NCBI RefSeq assembly: GCF_003814555.1
Contig: NZ_RKQN01000001.1
Coordinates: 826,546 to 890,545, forward strand
Reading direction: 5' to 3'
DNA: 64,000 nucleotides
Source: Vulcaniibacterium tengchongense
Lineage (GTDB): Bacteria; Pseudomonadota; Gammaproteobacteria; Xanthomonadales; Xanthomonadaceae
The position numbers were made by a program, and so were the translations under genes. Shown here piece after piece: positions 24,442 to 32,838 of this stretch. How positions within the stretch are numbered: the stretch's first letter is position 1; every line of letters starts with the position of its first letter. The notes beneath the pieces were generated by a model. The model was not told where the DNA came from. It saw only the letters and a list, made by a program, of their open reading frames with translations, and did no database searches.

Positions 24442-24529
24442 CGCGCCGGGCGGCCCCGCGCACTACCATGCCCGGACTGTCTGAGCAGTACGCCGCCGCG
24501 GCGGCATCGAAGAAGGAGCGGCCACGCCG

Positions 24530-25942
24530 ATGAGCGCACGTCCGGGTTTTCGCGGCGAGAAACGTTTCGAGACCCGCAACGAGCAGCGCATCGACCAGCT
24601 GCGCGTGCCGCCGCAGTCGATCGAGGCCGAGCAGGCGGTGCTCGGCGGCCTGATGCTGGCCCCGGAGGCCTACGACCGCGTCGCCGACCAGCTCACCGAG
24701 CAGGACTTCTACCGCCGCGACCACCAGCTGATCTTCCGCGCGATCCGCGAGCTGGCGGAGAAGAACCGCCCGTTCGACGCGGTGACCCTGGGCGAATGGT
24801 TCGAATCCATGGGCCTGGCCGAGCAGGTCGCCGGCGGCGCCTACCTGATCGAGCTGGCCAGCACCACGCCTTCGGCGGCGAACATCGCGGCCTACGCCGA
24901 GATCGTCCGCGACAAGGCGATCCTGCGCCAGTTGGCCGACGTCGGCACCGAGATCGTCAACAACGCCTTCCTGCCCGACGGCCGCGACAGCGCCGAGATC
25001 CTGGAGGAAGCCGAGCGCCAGGTGCTGGCGATCGCGCAGGCGCACAACGCCGGCAAGACCGACTTCGTGCCGGTGACCAAGGCGCTGTCGGAAGCCTTCG
25101 ACGTGCTGCAGACGCGCTACGCCAACGGCGGCGGCATCACCGGCCTGCCCACCGGCTACACCGAGTTCGACCAGCTCACCGCCGGCCTGCAGAAGACCGA
25201 CCTGATCATCCTCGCGGCGCGCCCGGCGATGGGCAAGACCACGCTGGCGCTGAACATGGCCGAGTACGCCGCGTTCCGCAGCAAGCTGCCGGTGGCGGTG
25301 TTCTCGATGGAAATGTCGGCCAGCCAGCTGGCGATGCGCCTGATCTCCTCGGTGGGCCGGGTCAACGCGCAGCGCCTGCGCACCGGCCAGCTGGAGGACG
25401 AGGACTGGAGCCGCGTCACCGCCGCGATCCGCCAGCTGCGCGAGGCCAAGATCTTCATCGACGACGAGCCGGGCCTGTCGCCGGCCAAGCTTTCGTCCAA
25501 GGCGCGCCGGCTCAAGCGCGAGCACGGCCTGGGCCTGATCGTGATCGACTACCTGCAGCTGATGTCGGTGCCCGGCAACAGCGAGAACCGCGCCACCGAG
25601 ATCTCCGAGATCTCGCGCTCGCTCAAGGGCCTGGCCAAGGAGCTGCAGGTGCCGGTGATCGCGCTGTCGCAGCTCAACCGCTCGCTGGAGACGCGCACCG
25701 ACAAGCGCCCGGTGATGGCCGACCTGCGCGAGTCCGGCGCGATCGAGCAGGACGCCGACATGATCGTGTTCATCTACCGCGACGAGTACTACAACAAGGA
25801 GAACTCGCCGGACAAGGGCCTGGCCGAGGTGATCATCGGCAAGCAGCGCTCGGGCCCGACCGGCTCGATCAAGCTGAAGTTCTTCGGCGAGTACACCCGC
25901 TTCGACAATCTCGCCCACGATTCGGTGGGCAGCTTCGAATAG
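24530..25942 (+). CDS. dnaB: Replicative DNA helicase DnaB
   Basis: The 470-residue protein has an N-terminal helical domain (QSIEAEQAVLGGLMLAPEAY) and a C-terminal RecA-like motor. Walker A is at 229-238 (AARPAMGKTT), with EMSASQLAMR, the IVIDYLQLM Walker B segment, and ALSQLNRSLE with the GAIEQDADM arginine-finger region. As a hexamer it unwinds DNA 5' to 3' at the replication fork and recruits DnaG. An AAGGAG ribosome site lies 11 bases upstream. The gene normally lies near rplI and alr; here 17 kb separate it from rplI. Confidence 0.97.
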   Translation: MSARPGFRGEKRFETRNEQRIDQLRVPPQSIEAEQAVLGGLMLAPEAYDRVADQLTEQDFYRRDHQLIFRAIRELAEKNRPFDAVTLGEWFESMGLAEQVAGGAYLIELASTTPSAANIAAYAEIVRDKAILRQLADVGTEIVNNAFLPDGRDSAEILEEAERQVLAIAQAHNAGKTDFVPVTKALSEAFDVLQTRYANGGGITGLPTGYTEFDQLTAGLQKTDLIILAARPAMGKTTLALNMAEYAAFRSKLPVAVFSMEMSASQLAMRLISSVGRVNAQRLRTGQLEDEDWSRVTAAIRQLREAKIFIDDEPGLSPAKLSSKARRLKREHGLGLIVIDYLQLMSVPGNSENRATEISEISRSLKGLAKELQVPVIALSQLNRSLETRTDKRPVMADLRESGAIEQDADMIVFIYRDEYYNKENSPDKGLAEVIIGKQRSGPTGSIKLKFFGEYTRFDNLAHDSVGSFE

Positions 25943-25991
25943 CGGCCTTGGCGTTCACGGCGCGTCCCGTTCGCGCCGCTAGCCTGTGCGC

Positions 25992-26207
25992 ATGCGTCGC
26001 GAGCAGGTCCAATCCGAGGCGTTGCGCAGCATCGGCTACGACCCGGACGAGCGGGTGCTGGAAGTCGAGTTCGAGAGCGGCGACGTGTACCGCTACCGCG
26101 ACGTGCCGCCGGAGCTGCATGCGCGGCTGATGGCGGCCGGATCGCACGGCGAGTTCTTCGTCGCCCACGTCCGCAACGCCGGCTTCGACTACGAACAGGT
26201 TGAATGA
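25992..26207 (+). CDS. KTSC-domain protein
   Basis: The 71-residue protein matches the KTSC domain: SEALRSIGYDPDERVLEVEF, SGDVYRYRDVPPELHARLMA and SHGEFFVAHVRN. This small domain occurs alone or fused to nucleic-acid enzymes such as lysyl-tRNA synthetase-like proteins, and its role is unclear. A TAGCCT -10-like hexamer ends 6 bases before the ATG and there is no ribosome site, so the mRNA may be leaderless. A GTG at 25986 is an alternative start. Confidence 0.82.
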   Translation: MRREQVQSEALRSIGYDPDERVLEVEFESGDVYRYRDVPPELHARLMAAGSHGEFFVAHVRNAGFDYEQVE

Positions 26208-26293
26208 GCGCGAAACGCGCGCGCGGGCGCTTGACGCCGGAATAACGCGCAGCGGCGCAGCGTGGCCGGGTATTTCCCGCAAGGAGAATCGCC

Positions 26294-26674
26294 ATGCGCA
26301 CGATCGCACCGCCCCCGTCGCCCATGCGGCCGGCCCGGCCGCGCCGCCTGGCGCCGCTCGCCGCATGCGCGGCCCTGGCCCTGTGCGCCGTCGCGCCGAA
26401 CGGGGCGGGCGCGCAGTCGTCGCAATCGCCGAAGGGGCAGCGCTGCTACGACGTAGTCGTCGAACGGCCCAAGGAAGTGAAGGACCGGCACAAGATCACC
26501 GGCACCGCCCTGGGCGCGGTCGCCGGGGGCCTGCTCGGCAACCAGGTCGGCGGCGGCAGCGGCAAGAAGCTGGCGACCGCGGCCGGCGCCGTGGGCGGCG
26601 CCGTGGCCGGGCGCAAGATCCAGGAGAACCGGCAGAACCGGACCGAGGTCGTGACCGAGCGCCGCTGCGAGTGA
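26294..26674 (+). CDS. Glycine-zipper (17-kDa surface antigen-like) exported protein
   Basis: The 126-residue precursor has an Arg/Pro-rich N terminus, then a hydrophobic signal sequence (LAACAALALCAVAPNGAGAQ). The mature part contains a glycine zipper 2TM domain (ITGTALGAVAGGLLGNQVGG, KLATAAGAVGGAVAGRKIQE) bracketed by cysteines (QRCYDVVVE, TERRCE). Such proteins sit in or near the outer membrane and are often envelope-stress or stability factors. AAGGAG lies 6 bases before the ATG. Confidence 0.8.
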   Translation: MRTIAPPPSPMRPARPRRLAPLAACAALALCAVAPNGAGAQSSQSPKGQRCYDVVVERPKEVKDRHKITGTALGAVAGGLLGNQVGGGSGKKLATAAGAVGGAVAGRKIQENRQNRTEVVTERRCE

Positions 26675-26771
26675 GCGCGCGTCCCGGCCGGTCCTTGTTG
26701 GCCGCTGCGGGCGAATCCGGAACAGGTTGACCCGCCGCGTCCACGGCAGCGGGCGGGGCATGCGCGGCGCG

Positions 26772-26777
26772 TAGAAT
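26772..26777 (+). promoter_or_regulatory. -10 element (TAGAAT) of alr
   Basis: TAGAAT ends 7 bases before the GTG at 26785. If transcription starts at the usual distance, the GTG is at or next to the 5' end of the mRNA. The ATG at 26776 overlaps this element and is unlikely to be the start. Confidence 0.5.
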
Positions 26778-26784
26778 GCGGGCG

Positions 26785-27954
26785 GTGAACGCCCCGGTCC
26801 TCGCGAACTCCGTGCCCCCCACCTCCGGCCCGCCGCCCGCCGTCGCCGAACGGCCGACGCGCATCGTCGTCGATCTCGACCGCCTCGCCCGCAACCTCCG
26901 CCTGATCCGGGCCCACGTCGGCGTGCCGGTGATGGCCATCGTCAAGGCCAACGCCTACGGGCATGGCCTGGTGCCGGTGGCGCGGCATCTGCAGGCGCAA
27001 GGCGTCGAGCAGCTGGGCGTGGCCTTCGTCGAGGAGGGCATCGCGCTGCGCCGGGCCGGCGTGACCGCGCCGGTGCTGGTGCTGGGCGGCATCTTCGGCC
27101 GCCAGGTGGCGCAGTTCATCGCCCACGACCTGGAGATCACCGTGTCCTCGCTGGACAAGCTGCGCCAGGTCGAGGCCGCGGCGGAGGCGCTGGGGCGCAA
27201 GGCGACGATCCACCTGAAGATCGACACCGGGATGGAGCGCATCGGCGTGCACAGCTACTCCGCGCGCGGCTTCATCGAGGCGGCGGTGGCGTCGCGCTGG
27301 TGCGCGGTCAAGGGCATCTACTCGCACCTGGCCTGTGCGGACGACCCGCACTCGCCGATGACCCTGCAGCAGCTGGAGCGCTTCCTCGAGGCCTGCGCGC
27401 ACTTCGAACGCATCGGCGCGCCGATGCCGCTGCGGCACCTGGCCAACTCCGGCGGCGTGCTGCATTTCCCCGGGACCTGGCTGGACATGGTCCGGCCCGG
27501 CATCGTGCTGTACGGCGTGCAGCCCGATCCGGCCTCGCGGCGCACGATTCCGGTCGAGCCGGCGATGTCGCTGGCCTCGCAGGTGGTGTATTTCAAGGTG
27601 GTCCAGGCCGGCCACCCGGTCAGCTACGGCGCCACCTGGGCGCCGCCACGCGATACCCGCGTGGTCACCGTGCCGATCGGCTATGGCGACGGCTACCCGC
27701 GTTCGCTGTCCTCGCGCGGCGAGGTGCTGATCCGCGGCCGGCGCTATCCGATCGTCGGCCGCATCTGCATGGACCAGTTCATGGTCGACATCGGCCGGGA
27801 CAGCGCCTACAACGAGGACGAGGTGGTGCTGATCGGCCGCCAAGGCGGCGAAGCCATCGCCGTCGAGGACCTGGCGCGCCTGGCCGGGACCATTCCGTAC
27901 GAGATCCTGGTGGGCCTGAACGACCGCATCCCGCGCGAATACCGCGGCGGTTGA
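26785..27954 (+). CDS. alr: Alanine racemase
   Basis: This fold-III pyridoxal-phosphate enzyme interconverts L- and D-alanine for peptidoglycan. The PLP lysine lies in VMAIVKANAYGHG (K54 counting from the GTG). The catalytic Tyr is in VSYGATWAP (Y281), and VGRICMDQFMVDIG plus PIGYGDGYPRSL are conserved. The N terminus is extended by about 25 Pro/Ala-rich residues before RIVVDLDRLARNLRLIR. Internal blocks (GVAFVEEGIALRRAGVTAPV, HLKIDTGMERIGV) are intact. It follows dnaB after two small genes; dnaB-alr linkage is classic. The GTG at 26785 was chosen because the upstream ATG lies inside a -10 element. Confidence 0.93.
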   Translation: MNAPVLANSVPPTSGPPPAVAERPTRIVVDLDRLARNLRLIRAHVGVPVMAIVKANAYGHGLVPVARHLQAQGVEQLGVAFVEEGIALRRAGVTAPVLVLGGIFGRQVAQFIAHDLEITVSSLDKLRQVEAAAEALGRKATIHLKIDTGMERIGVHSYSARGFIEAAVASRWCAVKGIYSHLACADDPHSPMTLQQLERFLEACAHFERIGAPMPLRHLANSGGVLHFPGTWLDMVRPGIVLYGVQPDPASRRTIPVEPAMSLASQVVYFKVVQAGHPVSYGATWAPPRDTRVVTVPIGYGDGYPRSLSSRGEVLIRGRRYPIVGRICMDQFMVDIGRDSAYNEDEVVLIGRQGGEAIAVEDLARLAGTIPYEILVGLNDRIPREYRGG

Positions 27955-28163
27955 GGGCGGCCGGGCGACGAAGGCGGCATTCCCGGACGCTGGCGGGGCT
28001 TTACTCGCTCCTTGGTGAATGGCTTCGCTGCGGGCTTCGGCCGAGACGGGCGTTTCCATCCTGTACCTGAACAGGCGCGCGAAACCCTCACCCATCGCTT
28101 ACCGAAGCGTGATTAGCTTGTAGCCCCCGCTGTTAAGCCGCCAAGCCAAGGGAAGGAGCGCAC

Positions 28164-28892
28164 ATGAAGACCCAGATCAAGACCGTTTTCGCCGCCGCCG
28201 CGATGGCTGCGGCGCTCGCCGGCTGCGCCACCGGAGGCGGGTACTACGGTGGCCAGCCCCAGCCCTATCCGCAGCAGTCGTATCCGCCCGGCCAGGCGCC
28301 GCAACCGCAACAGGGCATGAGCCGCACCGGCAAGGGCGCGCTGATCGGTGCGCTGGCGGGCGTCGCCGCCGGCCTGCTCAGCGGCGACGACGCCACCGAG
28401 CGCCGCCAGCGCGCGCTGATCGGCGCGGGCGTCGGCGGCCTGGCCGGCGCGGCCATCGGCAACTACCAGGACCGCCAGGAGCGCGCCCTGCGCGAGCGCA
28501 TGGCCGGCACCGGCGTCGACGTGGTCCGCCAGGGCAACAACATCACCCTGAACATGCCCAGCAACATCACGTTCGATTTCGACAAGTCGAACCTGAAGCC
28601 GGAGTTCTATCCGGTGCTGGACAACGTGGCCAACACGCTGCAGGAGTACAACCAGACCATCGTCGAGGTCGCCGGGCATACCGACAGCGTCGGCAGCGAT
28701 GCCTACAACCAGAAGCTGTCCGAGCAGCGCGCGAACTCGGTGGCCAGCTACCTGATGAGCCGCGGCCTCAACCGCGACCGCTTCATCGTGGTCGGCGCCG
28801 GCGAATCGCGCCCGATCGCCAGCAACGACACCGAGGCCGGCCGCGCGCAGAACCGCCGCGTCGAGATCACGCTGGTGCCGATCCAGTCCTGA
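28164..28892 (+). CDS. OmpA-family peptidoglycan-binding lipoprotein (YiaD-like)
   Basis: The 242-residue precursor has a lipobox LAGC with C21 as the lipidation site, a Gly/Tyr/Pro/Gln-rich linker, a glycine-zipper region (GALIGALAGVAAGLL, ALIGAGVGGLAGAAIGNY), and a C-terminal OmpA domain (NITFDFDKSNLKPEFYPVLD, AGHTDSVGSDAYNQKLSEQR, NRRVEITLVP). It should anchor the outer membrane to peptidoglycan. A GGAAGGAG ribosome site precedes the ATG. It is monocistronic with a strong terminator. Confidence 0.92.
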   Translation: MKTQIKTVFAAAAMAAALAGCATGGGYYGGQPQPYPQQSYPPGQAPQPQQGMSRTGKGALIGALAGVAAGLLSGDDATERRQRALIGAGVGGLAGAAIGNYQDRQERALRERMAGTGVDVVRQGNNITLNMPSNITFDFDKSNLKPEFYPVLDNVANTLQEYNQTIVEVAGHTDSVGSDAYNQKLSEQRANSVASYLMSRGLNRDRFIVVGAGESRPIASNDTEAGRAQNRRVEITLVPIQS

Positions 28893-28923
28893 GCGCCGGC
28901 GCTATCCGCCGGGTGACGATACG

Positions 28924-28955
28924 AACGGGCCGCGCGAGCGGCCCGTTCCTCTTTC
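28924..28955 (+). terminator. Intrinsic terminator of the OmpA-like gene
   Basis: AACGGGCCGC/GCGGCCCGTT forms a 10-base-pair stem closed by a GCGA (GNRA) loop and followed by TCCTCTTT. Confidence 0.75.
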
Positions 28956-28980
28956 CGGACGCGTGCGCCGGCCGTGCGCC

Positions 28981-29946
28981 TCAGCCGACCGCCTCGCAGG
29001 CGACGCCGCGCGCCGCGAGCGCCGCGCGCAGCCGCCGGCAGCGTTCGCCGCGCAGGTCGTCGGCCCGCAGGTGGACCACGCGTTGTCCGCCCAGGGCGTG
29101 CCGCGCCAGCGTTTCCGCCAGCGCATCGTCGCCGGCGAGGTGGGGCAGGCGGGTGGCGTCGCGCCGTGCGAGCCGCAGCACCGATTCGGCGACGTCCGGC
29201 TCGGCGAGCAGCGCATCGGCCTGGTTGAGCGCGCGCAACGCCCGCAGCGTCAGCGCGTCCGGATCGCCGTGGCCGACGCCGAGCAGCCACACCGCGCCCG
29301 CGCGCGGCACCTCGCCGGCGCGCGCCAGGGCTTCGGCGAACGCGCGTTCCGCGGCGGCCACGTGCCCGGCTTCGAGCAACGCGGGCACCTCGCCGTCGAG
29401 CACGCGGTCGAACCAGCGCCGCCGCTGCGCCAGGTCCGGCAGGCGCGCACGGATCGCCTCGCGGTGGCGGGCGAACAGTCCGGCGAGTTCGCCGAGCGAG
29501 GGCGCCAGCAGCGCCTCGAGCCGCTCGCGCAGGCGCCGCGCCAGCATCGGCGCGGCGCCGCCGGAGGAAATCGCGACCTGCACCCGGCCGCGCTCCACCA
29601 CCGACGGCACCTGGAAGGTCGACAGCTCCACGTCGTCGACCACGTTGACCAGACGCCGGCGCCGGCCGGCTTCGGCGGCCAGCAAGCGGTTGAACGCGCG
29701 GTCGTCGGTGGCGGCGACCAGCAGCCACGTTTCGTCCAGCCAGGCCGGGTCGAACGCGCCCTCGCGCCGGTGCAGCCTGCCCTCGCGCAGCCATGCGGCG
29801 ACCGTCCCGTCCAGTTCGCGCGCATGCACCTGCACCCGCGCGCCGGCGCGCAGGAGCGCCTCGATCTTGCGCGCGGCCACTTCGCCGCCGCCGACCACCA
29901 GCACCTCGCGGCCGCGCAGATCGGCGAACATCGGGAACAGGGGCAT
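28981..29946 (-). CDS. Siroheme synthase CysG-like, with truncated methyltransferase domain
   Basis: The first 210 residues form an intact precorrin-2 dehydrogenase/sirohydrochlorin ferrochelatase module: NAD-binding VLVVGGGEVAARK at about 15-27, the VNVVDDVEL segment, the ISSGGAAPMLAR block with the conserved Ser, and the dimerisation helices. The last 105 residues (GAVWLLGVGHGDPDALTLRA onward) align with only the first half of the uroporphyrinogen-III methylase domain. The GxGPGD motif reads GVGHGD, and the GGDPFIFGRGGEE loop is replaced by RADDLRGER before the protein stops. SAM-dependent methylation is probably lost, and a separate CobA/SUMT elsewhere would be needed. The start is uncertain between MPLF and the Met five codons later. 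Confidence 0.82.
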   Translation of the reverse strand: MPLFPMFADLRGREVLVVGGGEVAARKIEALLRAGARVQVHARELDGTVAAWLREGRLHRREGAFDPAWLDETWLLVAATDDRAFNRLLAAEAGRRRRLVNVVDDVELSTFQVPSVVERGRVQVAISSGGAAPMLARRLRERLEALLAPSLGELAGLFARHREAIRARLPDLAQRRRWFDRVLDGEVPALLEAGHVAAAERAFAEALARAGEVPRAGAVWLLGVGHGDPDALTLRALRALNQADALLAEPDVAESVLRLARRDATRLPHLAGDDALAETLARHALGGQRVVHLRADDLRGERCRRLRAALAARGVACEAVG

Positions 29947-30552
29947 GCAATGGGTCGGGTGGAAGGATCCCGGACGGTTTACCCGCTCCCGTTCCGTGCT
30001 GCAAGCAGAAGGGGGAATGCCGGCATGACGGCGGGCGATGTGCTGCGCGCGGGGGCGCTGGCGCGAACATTCGCCTCGCGAAGGTCCGCCCTCGGGCCGG
30101 CCCCGGATGTCGCGGTGCGCCCGTCGAGGGCGTGGGCATGCCGGCGGCGGCGGCTTCGCCTCGCGGCGCCGGGCGAAGCCGCGGCCGAGGCGCTCGCGGC
30201 CGCGGAACGGGCCGGCAGCGGCGGGTTCGCCCCGTGCCTGGTTTTTTCTCGCCTACGACATGTCCCGGACTTCCCCGGGCGCCACGCCGACTGGGATCTC
30301 CAGGGACAAGCCGCACCGGCGGCCGGCGCCCATTCCTCACGTGTCGCTGACCTCGTTGAACACATGCGGCGCGGTGGCGCGGTGGCGCCGGCGCCTCGCG
30401 CCCGCAAGCGCGATCGGGCGCCGGCGGGCGCCGGCGTGGCGGCGCGCCTTCGCGTCGCGTTTTCGATCGCGATGGCAGCATGGCGAAGCTGCGATGCCGT
30501 GCCGAGCATTCCGCGGTCGCGCATCGCCTCCTTTCTTCGACCGGAGGACGCC
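29947..30552. other. Intergenic region without recognisable gene
   Basis: In 606 bases I find no frame with a ribosome site or family match. A frame spanning the whole region on the plus strand yields an Arg/Ala/Gly-rich product and is judged spurious. A run of six T at 30242-30247 after a GC-rich stretch could be a terminator, but no clean stem was found. Confidence 0.45.
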
Positions 30553-31038
30553 ATGCATCCCGTGCTCAGAGTCATCACCGCGTTCGCCGCCGGCGCGGCG
30601 ATCATGTACTACTTCGACCCGGTGGCCGGGCGCCGCCGTCGCGCCATGGTGCGCGACCGCGCGGTGGCCACGCGCCACGACGCCGAGGGCTTCGTCCGCG
30701 CCAAGTCCAAGCGCGCGGTCGATCGGGTGCACGGCGCGCTCGCCCGCACCCGCGCGCGGATCTCGCCCGAGCCGGTCGACGACGACCGCCTGCACGACCG
30801 CGTCCGCGCCAAGCTCGGCCGCGTGGTCGAACGGCCGTCGGCGATCCACGTGGAGGTGCGCGACGGACGCGTGGTGCTCACCGGCAGCGCGGCCGAGGCG
30901 GAGATCGAGGAGCTGCTGGACGCGGTGGCGATGGTGCAGGGCGTGCGCGAGGTCGAGAACCGGCTGTCCATGGGCGCGCTGGCGGGCGGCAGCGAGGCCG
31001 AAGCGGGCGCGCCGCCGCAGCAGAACGTCCAGCACTGA
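30553..31038 (+). CDS. BON-domain membrane-associated protein
   Basis: The 161-residue protein begins MHPVLRVITAFAAGAAIMYY with one membrane helix, followed at once by a very basic segment (FDPVAGRRRRAMVRDRAVAT). This layout is common in small stress-related envelope proteins. A BON domain follows (DDRLHDRVRAKLGRVVERPS, IHVEVRDGRVVLTGSAAEAE, VREVENRLSM). BON domains are thought to bind phospholipids or act in osmotic protection. CGGAGG lies 6 bases before the ATG. No operon partners. Confidence 0.82.
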   Translation: MHPVLRVITAFAAGAAIMYYFDPVAGRRRRAMVRDRAVATRHDAEGFVRAKSKRAVDRVHGALARTRARISPEPVDDDRLHDRVRAKLGRVVERPSAIHVEVRDGRVVLTGSAAEAEIEELLDAVAMVQGVREVENRLSMGALAGGSEAEAGAPPQQNVQH

Positions 31039-31434
31039 GGGCGGGCGAGGGCCGCAGGGCGTTAGCCGCAGGCCACCCGGAACCTCGCGATCGATCCGCC
31101 GATTCCGGTTGCGGCGCCGCCTGCGGCCGCGCATGCGCGCGCAAGTGGGCCGGACCCCGGCCGCCGATGCGGGGCGTGGGCGATGGGCGCGCGGGCGCGG
31201 GTGAGCGCCGCGTGAGGCCCGGGCCGCGCGCCATCCGTGCAGAAATTGCGCGGTCGCGCAAAACAAGGCCTCCGGCGCCAAGTCCGGAGGCGTGGACCGT
31301 GACTTCGCTTGCCGATGCCGAACGCAGGCCGGCCCGCGCGCCGAGCTTTGTAGATGCTTGAAAGCCCGTCGTTTGGGCCGGCGCTCGGCGCCGCCAGGCG
31401 CGGGCTGGCTGGCCCGCCGCGGGGTTGCCGCGGC
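31039..31434. other. Intergenic region upstream of inositol-phosphate synthase
   Basis: No gene is seen. GCCTCCGG/CCGGAGGC (31269-31292) makes an 8-base-pair hairpin with an 8-base loop; on the minus strand it is followed by TTGTTTTG, a terminator-like arrangement with no gene to serve. Enhancer sites for a sigma-54 activator would be expected in this region, but none was identified. Confidence 0.4.
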
Positions 31435-31451
31435 TTGGCACGCTCCCTGCT
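31435..31451 (+). promoter_or_regulatory. Sigma-54 promoter of the inositol/glycan operon
   Basis: TTGGCACGCTCCCTGCT has the GG (31437-31438) and GC (31449-31450) doublets exactly 10 bases apart. It matches TGGCACG-N4-TTGCW with one mismatch (C for the first T). Transcription would start near 31462, leaving a leader of about 14 bases that includes AGAGG. Confidence 0.65.
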
Positions 31452-31475
31452 ACCTCCCACGCAGAGGCCGAACCC

Positions 31476-32801
31476 ATGCGCGAACTCATCCAACCCGCAG
31501 AAGGAAAACTGGGCATCGTGATGCCGGGCCTGGGCGCCGTGGCGACCACGCTGATCGCCGGCGTCGAGGCGGTGAAGCGCGGCCTGGCGCTGCCGGTGGG
31601 CTCGCTGACCCAGATGGGCCACATCCGCCTGGGCAAGCGCACCGAGAACCGCTGCCCGCGGATCAGGGACTTCGTACCGCTGGCCGGGCTCGACGACCTG
31701 GTGTTCGGCGGCTGGGACGTGTACTCCGACGACGTCTACCTGGCCGCGCGCAACGCGCGCGTGCTGGAACCGGCGATGCTGGACGCGGTGCGCCCGGCGC
31801 TGGAGGCGATCCGGCCGATGACCGCGGTGTTCGATCCGGCCTGCGTGCCCAACCTCGATGGGGACCACGTCAAGCATGCGGTGAACAAGATGGCGCTGGC
31901 CGAGGCGGTGGTCGAGGACCTGCAACGCTTCCGCCGCGAACACGGCTGCGCGCGCCTGGTGATGGTCTGGTGCGGTTCGACCGAGAAGTACATCGAGCCC
32001 GGCGACGTGCACGCCACGCTCGAGGACTTCGAGCGCGGCCTGCGCCGGAACCACCCTGACATCGCCCCGTCGATGATCTACGCCTACGCCGCGATCTCGC
32101 TCGGCATTCCCTTCGTCAACGGCGCGCCGAACCTGACCTGCGACGTGCCGGCGCTGGTGGAACTGGCGATGCGCACCGGCACGCCCATCGGCGGCAAGGA
32201 TTTCAAGACCGGGCAGACGCTGATGAAGACGATCCTCGCGCCCGGCCTGCACGCTCGCGCGCTGGGCATCCGCGGCTGGTTCTCGTCGAACATCCTCGGC
32301 AACCGCGACGGCCTGGTGCTGGACCATCCGGACAACTTCCGCACCAAGGAGGTGTCGAAGCTCAGCGTGCTCGAGGACATCCTGCGGCCCGACCTCAGCC
32401 CGGAGCTGTACGGCGACATCTACCACAAGGTGCGGATCAACTATTACCCGCCGCACGGCGACAACAAGGAAAGCTGGGACAACATCGACATCTTCGGATG
32501 GCTCGGCTATCCGATGCAGATCAAGATCAACTTCCTGTGCCGCGACTCGATCCTGGCCGCGCCGGTCGCGCTGGACCTGGCGTTGTTCGCCGACCTGGCT
32601 AAGCGCGCCGGCATGTCCGGCATCCAGGAATGGCTGTCGTTCTACTTCAAGTCGCCGCAGACCGCGCCCGGGTTGCGCCCGGAGCACGACATCTTCAAGC
32701 AGCTGATCAAGCTGCAGAACACGCTGCGCCACATGATGGGCGAGGACCTGATCACCCACTTGGGCCTGGACTATTACCAGGAATTGACGGAGGCCCTGTG
32801 A
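31476..32801 (+). CDS. Inositol-3-phosphate synthase
   Basis: The 441-residue enzyme converts glucose-6-phosphate to 1L-myo-inositol-3-phosphate with transient use of NAD. Visible family blocks are the Rossmann start LGIVMPGLGAVATTLIAGVE, GGWDVYSDDVYLAA, NGAPNLTCDVPALVELA, GTPIGGKDFKTGQTLMKT, the core GWFSSNILGNRDGLVL, and YPMQIKINFLCRDSILAAP. The N terminus is short, as in bacterial and archaeal forms. It is the first gene of a three-gene operon (37- and 32-base gaps) behind a sigma-54-type promoter. The inositol could enter phospholipids, an exported glycan or an osmolyte; the neighbours favour a glycan or glycolipid. Confidence 0.93.
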   Translation: MRELIQPAEGKLGIVMPGLGAVATTLIAGVEAVKRGLALPVGSLTQMGHIRLGKRTENRCPRIRDFVPLAGLDDLVFGGWDVYSDDVYLAARNARVLEPAMLDAVRPALEAIRPMTAVFDPACVPNLDGDHVKHAVNKMALAEAVVEDLQRFRREHGCARLVMVWCGSTEKYIEPGDVHATLEDFERGLRRNHPDIAPSMIYAYAAISLGIPFVNGAPNLTCDVPALVELAMRTGTPIGGKDFKTGQTLMKTILAPGLHARALGIRGWFSSNILGNRDGLVLDHPDNFRTKEVSKLSVLEDILRPDLSPELYGDIYHKVRINYYPPHGDNKESWDNIDIFGWLGYPMQIKINFLCRDSILAAPVALDLALFADLAKRAGMSGIQEWLSFYFKSPQTAPGLRPEHDIFKQLIKLQNTLRHMMGEDLITHLGLDYYQELTEAL

Positions 32802-32838
32802 TCGTGCCGTTCCCAGCCAGCCGAGGCGCCGGTACGCC

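Noticed and set aside
28963-31038. 691-codon plus-strand frame joining the cysG region to the BON gene
   Set aside because: Only its end, from the ATG at 30553 with CGGAGG upstream, is a real gene. The rest is antisense to cysG and intergenic.
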